A stretch of DNA of 64,000 nucleotides from Petaurus breviceps papuanus. Its lineage: Eukaryota > Chordata > Mammalia > Diprotodontia > Petauridae. Location: assembly GCA_028583685.1 (NCBI GenBank), contig JAMXIF010000228.1, positions 984,905 through 1,048,904 on the forward strand. Direction: 5' to 3'. The translations under genes were made by a program, and so were the position numbers. The notes under the pieces are model-generated. The model was given only the letters and a program-made list of their open reading frames with translations. It had not been told where the DNA came from and searched no databases. Position 1 is the first letter of the stretch. Each line of letters opens with the position of its first letter. Shown here piece by piece: positions 43,059 to 61,844 of this stretch.

Positions 43059-43806
43059 TGAAGGTGACAGACCTTTGTGGATGCCTCCACAGCCACCAAA
43101 GAACTTCCTCTCCCACAGGTGCTCGACTGGCAGCCACCAGGTGGAGAAGGTCAGTATATGCTCCCTAGTCTCTCTTAGGCAATCCTTTCTGTCCCTTATC
43201 ATTGCAGCTCTACCAGAATGGAGCACCATAGTCTCTCTTATAGAGTATAGTTTCTGGGAACCCCCTTCAACTCCTGGAATCTTCCCACTGGATCTGGGGC
43301 CTGAGGCCATAGGCCTTCCATTAGCACCAGGACTGAATCTGCTACCCTTAACCCAGCCTAGCTCTCCATTGTCTGTTACCTCTGGATTGCCTCCAGCTGT
43401 TTCCCACCCTGGATCCCAACAGAATCTCATTCTCTGGGTTCCTGGAGTCTGACCTCAGTCCCATAAAGATCCCCCTTAGATACCTCCTCAAAACCCTCCC
43501 CCAGTCTCTCCTCTAGACCTCTAGATCCCTCCCACACTCTTCCTGTATATAAGATCCATCTTGCCTCCATGAAGGGGCTGAGATTCAGTCTAGCACAGAC
43601 TCACTCTGTGTCAGATTATTCTGATCTGCTTGTCAATACAAGCATCACAAATACTTAGGCTCCTTAAGAGTCTACCCAGTATGGTGAATCTTTAATAAAC
43701 TCGGTTTTACTTTGACTGAAAGAAGACTTGAGTAGAATTAATTTGGTAGGACTCAGCATGTTGGTATTTTGGGGTGCCGAGCAGCATGAAGCCCCAAACC
43801 TCAACA
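43059..43806 (+). mobile_element. Solo LTR, TGAAGG...GTGCCGAGCA family, copy 2
   Basis: Starts TGAAGGTGACAGACC where the L1 breaks off. TATA box CCTGTATATAAGATCC (about 43541-43556), polyadenylation signal TTTAATAAACTCGG (about 43689-43702), and 3' segment GGGGTGCCGAGCAGC...AAACCTCAACA. It shares its start and end text with the LTR at 10060-10734. No retroviral genes recognised after it. The 3' boundary is uncertain by some tens of bases. Confidence 0.7.
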
Positions 43807-43889
43807 TCTCCACATAGAGGATCACTGAGCTCTCAGCATCTGCACTAGAGGAATCCAGGGGTGGTCTAGAGGAGGAGTTTGGGGAGGGT

Positions 43890-44467
43890 CTTCCCTTCAC
43901 CCCACCTCAGCTTCTATGAATAACTCTATGAATAGCTTGGTACATATGGACCCTTTCCTTCCATCTTTGATCTCTTTGGGGGTAGCAAGCATTCATTCAG
44001 CCCCTTTCAATTGACTGAATTTTAGAATTAGTCTCTTAAAGGCAGCAAAGACCTCAGCAACCAACTTTCTAACAAGTGTCTGAGCAAGATCAGAGGGAAG
44101 ATCTCATGCCAGGCCTTAATGGGCAGGGTGGGGAACCTGGGACTGGAAGGGCTGAGCCAAAAGCTGGCTGGTTCCCTGGGGCTCTCCTCTTACCTCCATT
44201 TCCCCTTCCCATGTGGCTCAGCCTTTGCAAGGTCAGTACTGGACTTTTCCTCCAAGAAGCCATATCCTCTTCCCTTCACCCCACCTCAGCTTCTATGAAT
44301 AACTCTATGAATAGACTGGTACATATGGACCCTTTCCTTCCATCTTTGATCTCTTTGGGGTAGCAAGCATTCAGTCAGCCCCTTTCAATTGACTGAATTT
44401 TAGAATTAGTCTCTCAAGGGCAGCAAAGACCTCAGCAGCCAACTTTCTAACAAGTGTCTGAGCAAGA
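43890..44467 (+). repeat. Tandem duplication, about 379-base period
   Basis: 43890-44089 and 44269-44467 are about 95 per cent identical (both start CTTCCCTTCACCCCACCTCAG and end 'AAGTGTCTGAGCAAGA'), separated by 179 unique bases. Probably a local duplication of about 380 bases whose second unit was cut short. No coding function seen. Confidence 0.92.
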
Positions 44468-44474
44468 ATCCTCC

Positions 44475-45545
44475 CTTACAATACTGGAAGGGCCTTCTTT
44501 AACACCCACCTCTCCCTGTTCACTGGTCACAGTGAAGGGATAAAAATCATGACTTTCCTAGACCTATTCTTCAGACTCACACCAATCCCTCCCCACTCCT
44601 CAGGAGCTTCCAAAGCCATCACCTCCCTTCCCAGTCTTGACCCCTTGGTGAATCACTTCAACTTTATTCTCTCCTCTCAAATGGCTTGTTCCATTGTCCT
44701 CCCAACAAATGAAATCTTGTAAAGCCCCAAACCTGGATGACTGCCACTATTTGCTCCTCTCACCCTTCTCCTGCATTGCTGGATGGAACTGGAAGAATCA
44801 CAAAGTCAAGTTGACTGGTTCCCCTTAAATGTATCATCTATTCTTGAGTGGGCACTCATCTCAGCCAGGCGGTCTTCCTCCATCTAGTCTTTTCTCCTTC
44901 TAGTTCCACCTCCTTCTAATCCTCTCCCCACAATGTTCCTTCCAAATGTGCCATTCTCTCTTCAAGCTTCCCACGGGCCCCTCCAATCACTACTCAGATG
45001 AGGACCTCGTCTCATACTTGCCCAAAAAACGGAGATGTTTTGCGTTGAGTTCCCTCTTTCCTTTCCATCATCTTGCTCAATCTGGACATCATCCCCAATG
45101 GGATCCTGCTTCACTTCAGTCCCTGAAGAAGACACGGTCTGTCCTCTTGCCAAGAACAACCTCTTTGCATGGGAAGGGAGGGGAGTGATTATTTCCATAG
45201 CACCTACTGTGTGCCGGGAGCCTTACAAATCTTATCTCATTTGATCCCCACAACAATCCTGAAGGGTAAGTGCTGTTATTTCTCCCATTTTACGGTTGAA
45301 GAAATTGAAGCAAACAGAAATAAAGTGATTTTCCCAGGGTCATAGAACTAGAAAATGAATCCAGATTCGAACTCAAGTCTTCCTGACTCCAGACCCAATA
45401 CTTTATTCATTACTTTACTTCACCAGGGTTCATCCCTCCTTCCCCACATAATCTTTCATCTCTTCCTCTCTACTGGTTCCTTTCTTTCCTGTGACCTACA
45501 ATGGGTATGCTCCTGGTCAGATTCCATCCTCTGTATCTACAAAGC
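44475..45545 (+). mobile_element. L2 LINE ORF2 relic with a nested THER1/MIR
   Basis: C/T-rich text with L2 ORF2 order: 'GGTGAATCACTTCAACTTTA', 'GAAGTTG..TGGTTCCCCTTAAA', 'TCTCTCTTCAAGC', then 'TTCTTTCCTGTGACCTACAATG'. Interrupted by the THER1 copy at 45187-45415. No frame survives. Confidence 0.55.
45187..45415 (+). repeat. THER1/MIR CORE-SINE relic
   Basis: 'GCACCTACTGTGTGCCGGGA', 'CTCATTTGATCCCCACAACA' and 'CCCAGGGTCATAGAACTAG' in order. Confidence 0.85.
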
Positions 45546-45779
45546 CCTTTGTTTTCTTATGCTGGCAAAATGACTGCGACCTTTTCTGGAACTTCTCCAT
45601 TCAAATGCAATCTGGTGTTTTCTAGATCTCTTTGGAGGATTTTGGAGGAGGAGCTCACTGTATCTCTTCCACTCCCCCTCTTGGCTCTACCCCCACATAA
45701 TTTTCTCCTGTACCACAAGGTTGTAGCTTTGGATGAAATCCCTCCCAAATGCATTGAACATATAGGGCTAGTGAATTGT

Positions 45780-46060
45780 CTGTTTTACAGTAAGTTTAAG
45801 GGTTTTGGAAAGCCTTCCAACATTGACGACACTCTTGACACATCTCTCTAGTAGAAATTCTCTGATAAGGGCTAAGGTCTGGCTGAAAGTCTTCTCATAT
45901 TATATTTACAGTGTATTTCTTCACTATGAATTCTCTGATATACAAAAAGGGTGAAAGTATTTCAACATCATTCACATTTATAAAATTTTTATTCAGCCTG
46001 AGCGCTTGCTTGTACTATAATGCATTCTCTCATTCATTATTGTGAATCCCTTGGTGTGGT
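45780..46060 (-). pseudogene. C2H2 zinc-finger relic
   Basis: The minus-strand frame with stops reads 'NFYKCE-C-NTFTLFVYQRIHSEEIHCKYNM', a decayed C2H2 finger and linker, followed by further finger-like text. Separated from the next relic by an old repeat at 46070-46345. Confidence 0.65.
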
Positions 46061-46069
46061 TGGGTATTG

Positions 46070-46345
46070 TGGTCCTTCGTTCTCCAAGAGGACCAAAATG
46101 ACATCACTGTGTTGGAATCAAGGTACAGTGTGTCTGACTAGGACTGATCAGACCACACCTGCTCCTCCACGGGTCAGGCATGAATAGTTCACATGAACAT
46201 CTGGAGAGGAGATGCCTCTAAATTTGTGCATCTCATGCTTCTTCTGAGCTACAGCAATTCTGCTTCACTCATAGAGTACTACACCTCCTTTGGTACAGGC
46301 AGTCCTTTGCCAGTATCTCCCATGTGACACAATTAATTCCACAGG
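46070..46345 (+). repeat. Ancient interspersed repeat, GAGGACC family copy
   Basis: 'GGTCCTTCGTTCTCCAAGAG', 'TACAGTGTGTCTGACTAGG', 'CACGGGTCAGGCATGAATAG' and 'GCAGTCCTTTGCCAG' match the copies at 36.2 and 60.4 kb. Confidence 0.72.
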
Positions 46346-46348
46346 TCT

Positions 46349-46470
46349 TCAGAGAGACATCCCTTGACATACTCTTAGTTTGGAGAACCCTTTGAAAAGC
46401 TTGCCACACTCATCACATTTATAAGACTTCTTTCCAGTGTGAGTCTTTTGATGACTTTTAAGTTGATCAA
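46349..46470 (-). pseudogene. C2H2 zinc-finger relic (second piece)
   Basis: The minus strand encodes KSHQKTHTGKKSYKCDECGK then LFKGFSKLRVCQGMSL: a linker and a finger lacking the His pair, ending in a stop. With 45780-46060 it represents a dead finger exon on the minus strand, split by the old repeat. Confidence 0.75.
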
Positions 46471-46472
46471 AG

Positions 46473-46588
46473 TAGGTAGGTGGTATAATGGGTAGAGTGC
46501 TGGGCCTAGAATTACAAAGTTTCCTCTTCCTAAATTCAAATCTGGCTTCAGACACTTACTAGCTATGTGACCCTGGACAAGTCAGGTG
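46473..46588 (+). repeat. tRNA-derived SINE, truncated
   Basis: 'GTAGGTAGGTGGTATAATGGGTAGAG' head-like text through 'TTCAGACACTTACTAGCTATG' to 'GGACAAGTCAGG'. The 3' part is missing. Confidence 0.7.
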
Positions 46589-46589
46589 C

Positions 46590-46800
46590 AATGAGTAGCC
46601 ATCTTTTCCCCTTTGTTTCATGTAATGTAAAAATACTGTTCGCTGAAGGGTGAATGACATATTCCCCATCCTTGGGGTATGCCTCACACAGAGTGTAATA
46701 AAACATGTACTTTGATTTATTCTGACTTCATTGACATTAGCTGATTAAACTGATAAGAAAAATTATATAACAAATTTGGGAACCCTAGTTGGGATCTGCC
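46590..46800 (+). mobile_element. Possible LTR 3' end with leader-like text
   Basis: A polyadenylation-like GTAATAAAACATG at about 46697, then downstream 'AATTTGGGAACCCTAGTTGGGATC' split as AATTTGGGAACC and TAGTTGGGATC, which faintly resembles the end of an LTR followed by a retroviral leader. No start, no partner LTR and no gag or pol text seen. Weak. Confidence 0.22.
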
Positions 46801-47932
46801 ATAGGAGCCTAGGGAGAATTCTTTACCTGTAAAGTTCTGATATCTGTTTGGAGAAGTGTTTGTCTCCTTAGTCAATTAAAGTTAATTTTTATATCATGTT
46901 CTTTAAGCTTTATTTCACCAATTTTGGCATTTTTATTGATGCAGAAATGTAGCTGGAAGCATGAAGCAAAAAATGAAATTGAACAATTTAAGATTTGAAT
47001 TTATTTTGGGTTTTAATAAATTAATCAGGAAAATTGCTATTTATAGCATGATTGAACTGTGTTCTGAGTGGAAACAACTGAAGCCATCTTTATAAGCATA
47101 AGAACAAGTCAATCCAATTTCTCTGAAAGCAGGTAGTGTGAAATTCCAAAATGTATAGACAGATGAAATGTTTTTCTATGTAAGGGAATTAAAAAATCTA
47201 TTCAGATAAATTGATGCCATTTGGTTAAAAATAAGTGTTATTTCATGTTTTAAGTTAATAAAATAGTTATACATTGTTATTATGTTCAGAATTTTTTATA
47301 TTGTGATTTTGGGAAATCATCAGAGAAGAAATAGCCTCAATTTGAAAAATGATACTGAAAGCATTGCATTCTGTATTATTAGGAGATTACTTTCTCTTAT
47401 CATATAAATGCTGTGCAATTATGAATTGGAACTATCAATTATTAGATATTGTTGTTATGGTTTAAAAACTGTCAATTATTTGCTTGGGTACATTTTTGCT
47501 TTAAAATGAATAATAATGATAATTACTAATTTTGGCAAAATTCAAAAGACCTTATAAATTCTCATTATCTGTGAAGGTTATCAAGAATTTGTCAGGGTCC
47601 TTGGGATCTTCTACTTGGGCAAGGTTATAAAATCTTAGCATTCTAAGAAAGGAGTTGTAGGAATGTGTGTGATTAAGGAAAACCTTGTGCTAAAATAGTA
47701 AATTGGATTACTAATTAGGAAATTTGTGAAAAACAAACTGAAAAAAATTATACCTGGAATAGTATGCATTGAAGTTACATCTTTGAGCCAATTTAGTATA
47801 AGTGGACCCCAGTTTAGAATATTTTCCTTTTTACATTAGAAGTTAATCTATGATACCTTAAGATGTCCCAGGCTAATAGAAGCTACTAAAGAATTGAATG
47901 AATCGTCATATATTCATTTGCTATATAAAACC

Positions 47933-47976
<44 letters not shown>

Positions 47977-48395
47977 TTTATTTTTTCTTTTTAGGGAGAC
48001 TTTTTTATGTATTTGATGAGTACTGAGGACAATTTTTTTTAAATTAGCTATTGTTTATTTTAATTTAATGTTATCAAAACAAGAAAAAACAATGTTCCCT
48101 GCCCTAAGTTCTGATTAGTAAAACTTGCTTGGTGAGATAAAATCTCTTGATTTTATAATTTGATTGGCTCTGAGTTTTGAATTTAGGTATAACTGTTTGA
48201 ATGATGAAACCAGTAATCCATCATTCAAAAGAAATGCCATGAATGGCTCAATGTGGGAAAGGTACCTGGGAATGTTGAGAGGACAGCCTTAAGAAGGTAA
48301 TGGCAGTACCCTCTTGATTTAATTTCCCCACTGTACTATTTCCTTTCCAAACAAATTTCCTACTTGGTTAATTCTGAGCCAGGCTGTGATACCTC
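46800..48395. other. AT-rich sequence with no recognised gene
   Basis: Strongly AT-rich. Contains a (TG)n microsatellite at 47934-47973. No exon, and no repeat family I can name. Confidence 0.45.
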
Positions 48396-48439
48396 ATAAA
48401 TAATGTAGAGCTTTTGTATGACTTAGTTGTGTAGCTTTC

Positions 48440-48965
48440 TCTAAGTATAATCTAAAATCATAACTTTTTATAGGAAGCTTTTCCCAAGACCTCTTAATTC
48501 TAATCCCTTACCTCTGTTATTTCTATTTACTTTGTATGTAGCTTGCCTTGTATATATTTATCTAAGTATTGTCTTCCCCATTAGATTATAAGCTTCTAAA
48601 GGGTGGGGACTGCCTCTTGACTTTTTTTTTGCATCCCCCATTCTTTTTTTTTTTTTTAAGCAATAAGGGTTAAGTAACTTGCTCAAGATTACAAGGCCAG
48701 TTATTTCTGGGTGTGGTGCTAAGTATCTGAGCCCGGATTTGATCCAGGTCATCCCGACACTGGAGCCGGTGCTCTTACTCGCTGAGCCACCTGGCCACCC
48801 CTAAAAGATCAACTTTTTTTTTGGAGGGCAATTGGGGTTAAGTGACTTGCCCAAGGTCACACAGCTAGTTTTTGTGTTAAACGTCTGAGGCCGGATGCAT
48901 CCCCCATTCTTAACATATTACCTGGCACATAGCAAATGCTTAATACATGTTTGTTGATTGTGTGA
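48440..48965 (+). repeat. L2 LINE 3' end, split by a SINE insertion
   Basis: 'TCTTCCCCATTAGATTATAAGC', 'GGTGGGGACTGCCTCTTGAC', then after the insertion 'CTGGCACATAGCAAATGCTT' and 'TGTTTGTTGATTG', the L2 3'-terminal order. Insertion at 48646-48896. Confidence 0.78.
48646..48896 (-). mobile_element. Chimeric SINE: truncated short SINE joined to a GGCCAGGTGGCTCAGC monomer
   Basis: On the minus strand the order is: 5'-truncated short SINE (48896-48814, starting ATCCGGCCTCAGAC and ending in an A-run), linker GTTGATCTTTTA (48813-48802), then a full GGCCAGGTGGCTCAGC monomer (48801-48660) with an A-tail. A single target-site duplication GCATCCCCCATTCTT encloses all of it (48631-48645 and 48897-48911). 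This suggests one insertion of a composite RNA. Nested insertion of the second SINE into the tail of the first is the alternative, but the linker is then unexplained. Confidence 0.8.
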
Positions 48966-48969
48966 TGGT

Positions 48970-49375
48970 TGCTGTTCCCAAAAGGCCCATGTGTACAAAA
49001 ATGTCTATAGCATATCTTTTTGTGGTAGCAAAAAAAAATATTGAAAACTGAGGAGATTGCCATTAACTGGGGAATGGCTGAACCAGTTACAGTATATGAA
49101 TGTGATGGAATGCAATTATGCTATAAGGAATGATGAAAGGCATGGTTTCAGAAAAACTTAGGAAGATGTATAAATTGATACAAAGTGAAGTGAGCAGAAT
49201 TAGAACAATTTATACAGTAACAGCAATATTGTAAAGATAATTAACTTTGAAAGGCTTAGTAACTCTGATCAGCACACCAACCAAGCACAATTCTATGACT
49301 CAAGATGAAACACACTACCCACCTCCAGAAAGTGAACTCATGGACTCAGAGTGAAGAATGAAGCACATCCTTCCC
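48970..49375 (+). mobile_element. L1 ORF2 C-terminal / 3'UTR fragment
   Basis: 'GTGTACAAAAATGTCTATAG', 'ACTGGGGAATGGCTGAACC', 'CAAAGTGAAGTGAGCAGAAT' and 'ACCTCCAGAAAGTGAACTC': the L1 ORF2 end and start of the 3'UTR. Confidence 0.82.
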
Positions 49376-49403
49376 TTTTTCTATCTCTCTCTTTCTTTCT
49401 CCC

Positions 49404-49486
49404 TCTTCCTTCCTTCCTTCCTTCCTTCCTTCCTTCCTTCCTTCCTTCCTTCCTTCCTTCCTTCCTTCCTTCCTTCCTTCCTTCCT
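49404..49486. repeat. (CCTT)n microsatellite running into the gap
   Basis: About 20 tetranucleotide units. The right end is hidden by the assembly gap, and sequence after the gap is not repeat. Confidence 0.95.
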
Positions 49487-49886
49487 NNNNNNNNNNNNNN
49501 NNNNNNNNNNNNNNNNNNNNNNNNNNNNNNNNNNNNNNNNNNNNNNNNNNNNNNNNNNNNNNNNNNNNNNNNNNNNNNNNNNNNNNNNNNNNNNNNNNNN
49601 NNNNNNNNNNNNNNNNNNNNNNNNNNNNNNNNNNNNNNNNNNNNNNNNNNNNNNNNNNNNNNNNNNNNNNNNNNNNNNNNNNNNNNNNNNNNNNNNNNNN
49701 NNNNNNNNNNNNNNNNNNNNNNNNNNNNNNNNNNNNNNNNNNNNNNNNNNNNNNNNNNNNNNNNNNNNNNNNNNNNNNNNNNNNNNNNNNNNNNNNNNNN
49801 NNNNNNNNNNNNNNNNNNNNNNNNNNNNNNNNNNNNNNNNNNNNNNNNNNNNNNNNNNNNNNNNNNNNNNNNNNNNNNNNNNNNNN
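49487..49886. other. Assembly gap (400 N)
   Basis: Exactly 400 N. Open frames that span it are meaningless. Confidence 1.
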
Positions 49887-49889
49887 GTG

Positions 49890-50470
49890 GAGTAATACTC
49901 TTCTGTGCTCTCTCCCAAACCCTTCCAAATACTTTTTAAAAATGAGTCTAAAGAAATTTTAGAGCAGCAGAACCCATAAAAAGACAGACTGAAAATAAAA
50001 TTGAAAAGTTCAGTTCAAGGACCATGTTGAACAAGATTCTGTTCTCTGATAACCATACCTCCTGCTGCCTTTCTCTCCTCATATTTATTTTTAAGCATGG
50101 TTTATTGAATCTTGGCATTTCTGGTTAAAACTGATAAAACATTTCTGAAACAAAACTGCTCCCTGATCTACCAACTGAATCCTCTCCAACTGCAAAGAGA
50201 ACCAGGTCAGCAAAAGCATCATGTCTGCATTTGACCCAACATTCAGTCCTGATGCTCTTCTGCCTCTTTTGTGAGAAGGAAGAAATCATTTTTAATTTCT
50301 CATTAGCACTCTCTTGGACTCATCTTGGCTGATGTTTCAGTTATTCAGGTGGATTTCCTTTTAAGGATCTTTTTGATGTACTTTGTGGTAAAATGTTGTT
50401 CTCTCATCTGCTTATCTCATTTTGTATCAGTTCATATAAAATTCACTGGAACAGACTAGTCAAGAAAGAG
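49890..50470. other. No gene recognised
   Basis: AT-rich sequence. No exon recognised. Confidence 0.4.
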
Positions 50471-50478
50471 AAATAAGT

Positions 50479-50568
50479 ATCCATCCATCCATCCATCCAT
50501 CCATCCATCCATCCATCCATCCATCCATCCATCCATCCATCCATTCCATCCATCCATCCATCTATCTT
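50479..50568. repeat. (ATCC)n microsatellite
   Basis: About 20 ATCC units with one slip at 50541. Confidence 0.95.
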
Positions 50569-50609
50569 TCTACCTATCTCTCCATCTAGCTTTAGAAAAG
50601 CTGATTAGC

Positions 50610-50735
50610 TTATGGGAGAGAGCATATTGGAGGAGGGGATATCCTGTGGGACTGCTGTTTTGGGGAGGTGGGTAGGGGAAAAACGGGGAGAAAATTTGCA
50701 ACTCAAAATCTGGCAGAAAAGCTAATTAACAATTT
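50610..50735 (+). mobile_element. HAL1/L1 3' end fragment
   Basis: 'GGATATCCTGTGGGACTGCT' and 'GGGAGAAAATTTGCAACTC' are near-identical to the 3' end of the HAL1 at 5860-8846 (its reverse complement near 5950-6030). A 5'-truncated second copy of the same family. Confidence 0.8.
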
Positions 50736-50776
50736 GGTGGAACCTTAGTTTAGACTCCCACCTTGCACCCTTATGT

Positions 50777-51024
50777 TGTCATTGTTCAGCCATTTTTCAG
50801 TAGTCTCCAATTCTTTGTGATCACATTTGGGGCTTTCTTGGCTAGTTTGCTAGTTCCTTCTCCAGTTCATTTTACAAATGAAGACACTGAGGCAAACAGG
50901 GTAAAGTGACTTGTTCAGGGTCATACAGCAAGTAAATGTCTGAGGCCAGATCTGAACTCCGGAAAATGAGTCTCCCTGATTTCAGGTATATTTCACTCTA
51001 TTCACTGCACAACCCAGCTGTCCT
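50777..51024 (-). mobile_element. MAR1-type CORE-SINE
   Basis: The plus strand shows the tail 'TGTCATTGTTCAGCCATTT', the CORE 'GTAAAGTGACTTGTTCAGGG' and the head-side 'CAACCCAGCTGTCC'. Confidence 0.83.
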
Positions 51025-51231
51025 ACCTTACACCTTACCTTAAATTTGAAAATTTTAACCTGATTACAGTGGGCCGCATTATTCAAAATCAGAAGAGAAT
51101 GAAATCTAGTACTTTGTACAATTGTAGGAAGTAGGAGAATTTCTTATTGGGGAAGAGGAAGGATTTGATGATGATGAAACTTTTTAAACAATTGAGCATC
51201 CATGAAGTTTCTTTTAAAAAGTTCAAAACTA

Positions 51232-51393
51232 GGAGAATCTAAGTGGTGCAGTGAATAGAGGACTGGTTCGGAAGTCAGGAGGACCTGAGTTCAAATACAG
51301 CCTCAGACACTTAATACTTATTAGCTGTGTGACCTTGGGCAAGTCACTTAACCCCAACTGCCCTGCCTTGCCCCCTCCAAAAAGCCAAAAAAT
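51232..51393 (+). mobile_element. tRNA-derived short SINE
   Basis: Contains 'GAAGTCAGGAGGACCTGAG' and 'GGGCAAGTCACTTAACCCC', with an A-rich tail. Target-site duplication AAGTTCAAAACTA at 51219-51231 and 51394-51406. Confidence 0.93.
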
Positions 51394-51589
51394 AAGTTCA
51401 AAACTAAGCAGAAGGTTCAGGAGAAAACAAAGAGAAACAACCATTTTAGAGAAATATTTTATATGCATTCTTATATTTCTTTTTAAAAATAAATTTTATT
51501 CCTTTTTTTACAACACCATAATTTTTCCCTTGATTTCCCCTCTTCTTCCAAGAGTCACCTGACATAACATATTTTCAAAGAAAAAAATA

Positions 51590-52690
51590 GGAAATCAGGA
51601 AAACTGATAAACAAAATTAAAAAAATCTGAAAATATATGCAATATACTCCACCCATGGACCTTCTATTACTGAACAGCATTAAAAAATAAATTTAATATA
51701 TGGAGAAATACTCAGTGCTTCTGGCCAGGCCATGCCAATATGACAAAAACAACATTAACAAGGTCAATTTATAGATTTAATTGTATACAATTAAACTATC
51801 AGAGAGATACTTGAAAGGACTTGAGAAAATAACCAAATTCATTTGCAGAAACAAAGGATCAAAAATATGAAGGAAAACAATGAGAAAAAGGTGGGGATGG
51901 AGAAGGAAAAAAATATATCCAGACTTCAAATTATACCATAAATCAGTCATCTTCAAAATTATTTGGTGTTGATTAAAAAAAACCACAGAGAAGTTGATCA
52001 GTGGAACAGCCAAGACATGTAAGAATCAGAAATAGACAGAGCCCAGTGTGAAATAAATCTAAAATAAATTACTACCTATTTCATTAAAAACTGCTGGGAA
52101 AACTAGAAAGAAGCTGAGACCAAATTATTATACCATATTCAACAATAAGTTCTTAATGGATACATGCTTGTAGTATTAGCATCATAGCATTAAAAAAGTA
52201 GAGAACATATAATTTTCACAGCTATAGGGAAGAGATGTATTCTTAACCAAACAAGGGATAGAGGCCATTACAAAAGAGAAGATAATATATTTCTTTAAAA
52301 ACCACAAAAAGTTGTATGTAATGGGAATTTGTATTTCCATGTATAATCCTTTTTTTAATGAAAACACTCATTTTCTGGTATTTTGTCAATAATAATATAA
52401 TAACAAAAACAACAAAATAATAATAATAATAACAACAAACTTAATTTTATTTAAAAAAACCCTAAAGGAATTGTCCAAGAAAAATAATTAAAATATTTAT
52501 AGTTTTTAGTTCACAGTCTAAGAATAAAAGATCCATTATACATTAAAGTATTAACAGCAGCAATTTTTGTTGTAGCTAGAACTTCAGATGAAAAGGTTGC
52601 CAATCAATTGGAGAATGGCTAAAGAGTTATGAGTTATAGTCTATGAATATACTAGAATATTATTGTATAGTAAAAATTGATGAATATGAG
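51590..52690 (+). mobile_element. Degenerate L1 ORF2 fragments
   Basis: 'GCCAATATGACAAAAACAAC', 'AATAACCAAATTCATTTGCAG' and 'GGTCAAAAATATGAAGG'-like text is L1 ORF2. Near 52590-52680 'GCCAATCAATTGGAGAATGG' is its C-terminal end. AT-rich spacers between. Confidence 0.65.
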
Positions 52691-52694
52691 AGTT

Positions 52695-52700
52695 TTTATT
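52695..52700 (-). terminator. Candidate polyadenylation signal of the intact KRAB-ZNF
   Basis: AATAAA on the minus strand, 88 bases after the stop codon. It would give a short 3'UTR; later signals are possible. Confidence 0.4.
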
Positions 52701-52787
52701 TAATTATTTACATCTTATAACTTTATGAACAATGTGAATTTTCTGGTATCTTTTAAGATCTTCTCTCCATGTAAAAGTATTTCCACT

Positions 52788-60997
<8,210 letters not shown>

Positions 60998-60999
60998 CT

Positions 61000-61835
61000 G
61001 TGGAAAGAGAAGGATCCCTGAGGAGCAGTCTTGCCTTTCCCCTCCAAGGCAGGAGTCTGGTCATCCCCTAAGGACCAATAAAGGGTCAGGTGGCCAGGAG
61101 GGTAAGAACTATCTCCAGGGAAGAAACTCAAACTAAAATAGGTATTGGGAAGTTAGGGTCAGGCTTAAAATTAGAAGGTCTTAAGAAAATCAACTTTACT
61201 TCCTCTGCTCCTCCCCCCTACACCCCTTTGATAACTAGAGGCACGAAGGCGCTTGGTGTCCCTGATGGGCTGAGAACAGCCCAACCTTTGTAGAATCCTT
61301 GGTATCTGGCCTCTTTCCACTGTATGCCCTTCCCCTCCTCCCTCACAAGCTGGGTCTCTAAGCTTCAGACTTCTGGATCTAGGAGGTAAGGAGGCAAGAG
61401 AAGGCTAAAGATGGAGGCCTGAGAATAGCCATGGCAAGGCTGCACCTGGGAGTGAGGGGAGTTCACACTACTAGGTCTGGAACAGGAATGGTATCTGGGG
61501 AATGCCCAGGATGATGACAGGGTCTAAAGTAAAGGTCAGGCTGGAAAAGAAACCCTGCTTCTGGCAGATAGTGAAGGATGAAGAAGGGTTTGAGGGCTAT
61601 TAAAGAAGTAGGGGGCCAGGGGAGCAGCAGGTCTGGGTAAGGGTAGCACAGGGAGGTCTGGGAGGCAAGGTCATCTAAGACGCTGAAAAAGACTTGGGGT
61701 AGGGAAATAAGCTTGGGCACTTGTAGTCAAAGTGGGAGTTGGGGAGGCAGGATGCCTGGGTCCCTGCACTGGAGGTGAGGGCAGGAGTGGACGAGAAGGG
61801 GACACCGTGGGCTGCACAAGTGCTACCCAAGGAAA
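61000..61835. other. Upstream of the intact gene; no exon secured
   Basis: GC-moderate, purine-rich sequence with no clear CpG island, so the promoter and first exon are probably beyond 61 kb or outside the window. No splice-bounded upstream exon could be chosen with confidence. Confidence 0.4.
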
Positions 61836-61844
61836 ACCAATTCC

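Noticed and set aside
46590-48395. An internal retroviral region after the possible leader at 46.7 kb
   Set aside because: No gag, pol or env text could be recognised in the AT-rich sequence.
49338-49962. Frames of about 190-200 codons
   Set aside because: They span the N gap and a tetranucleotide repeat.
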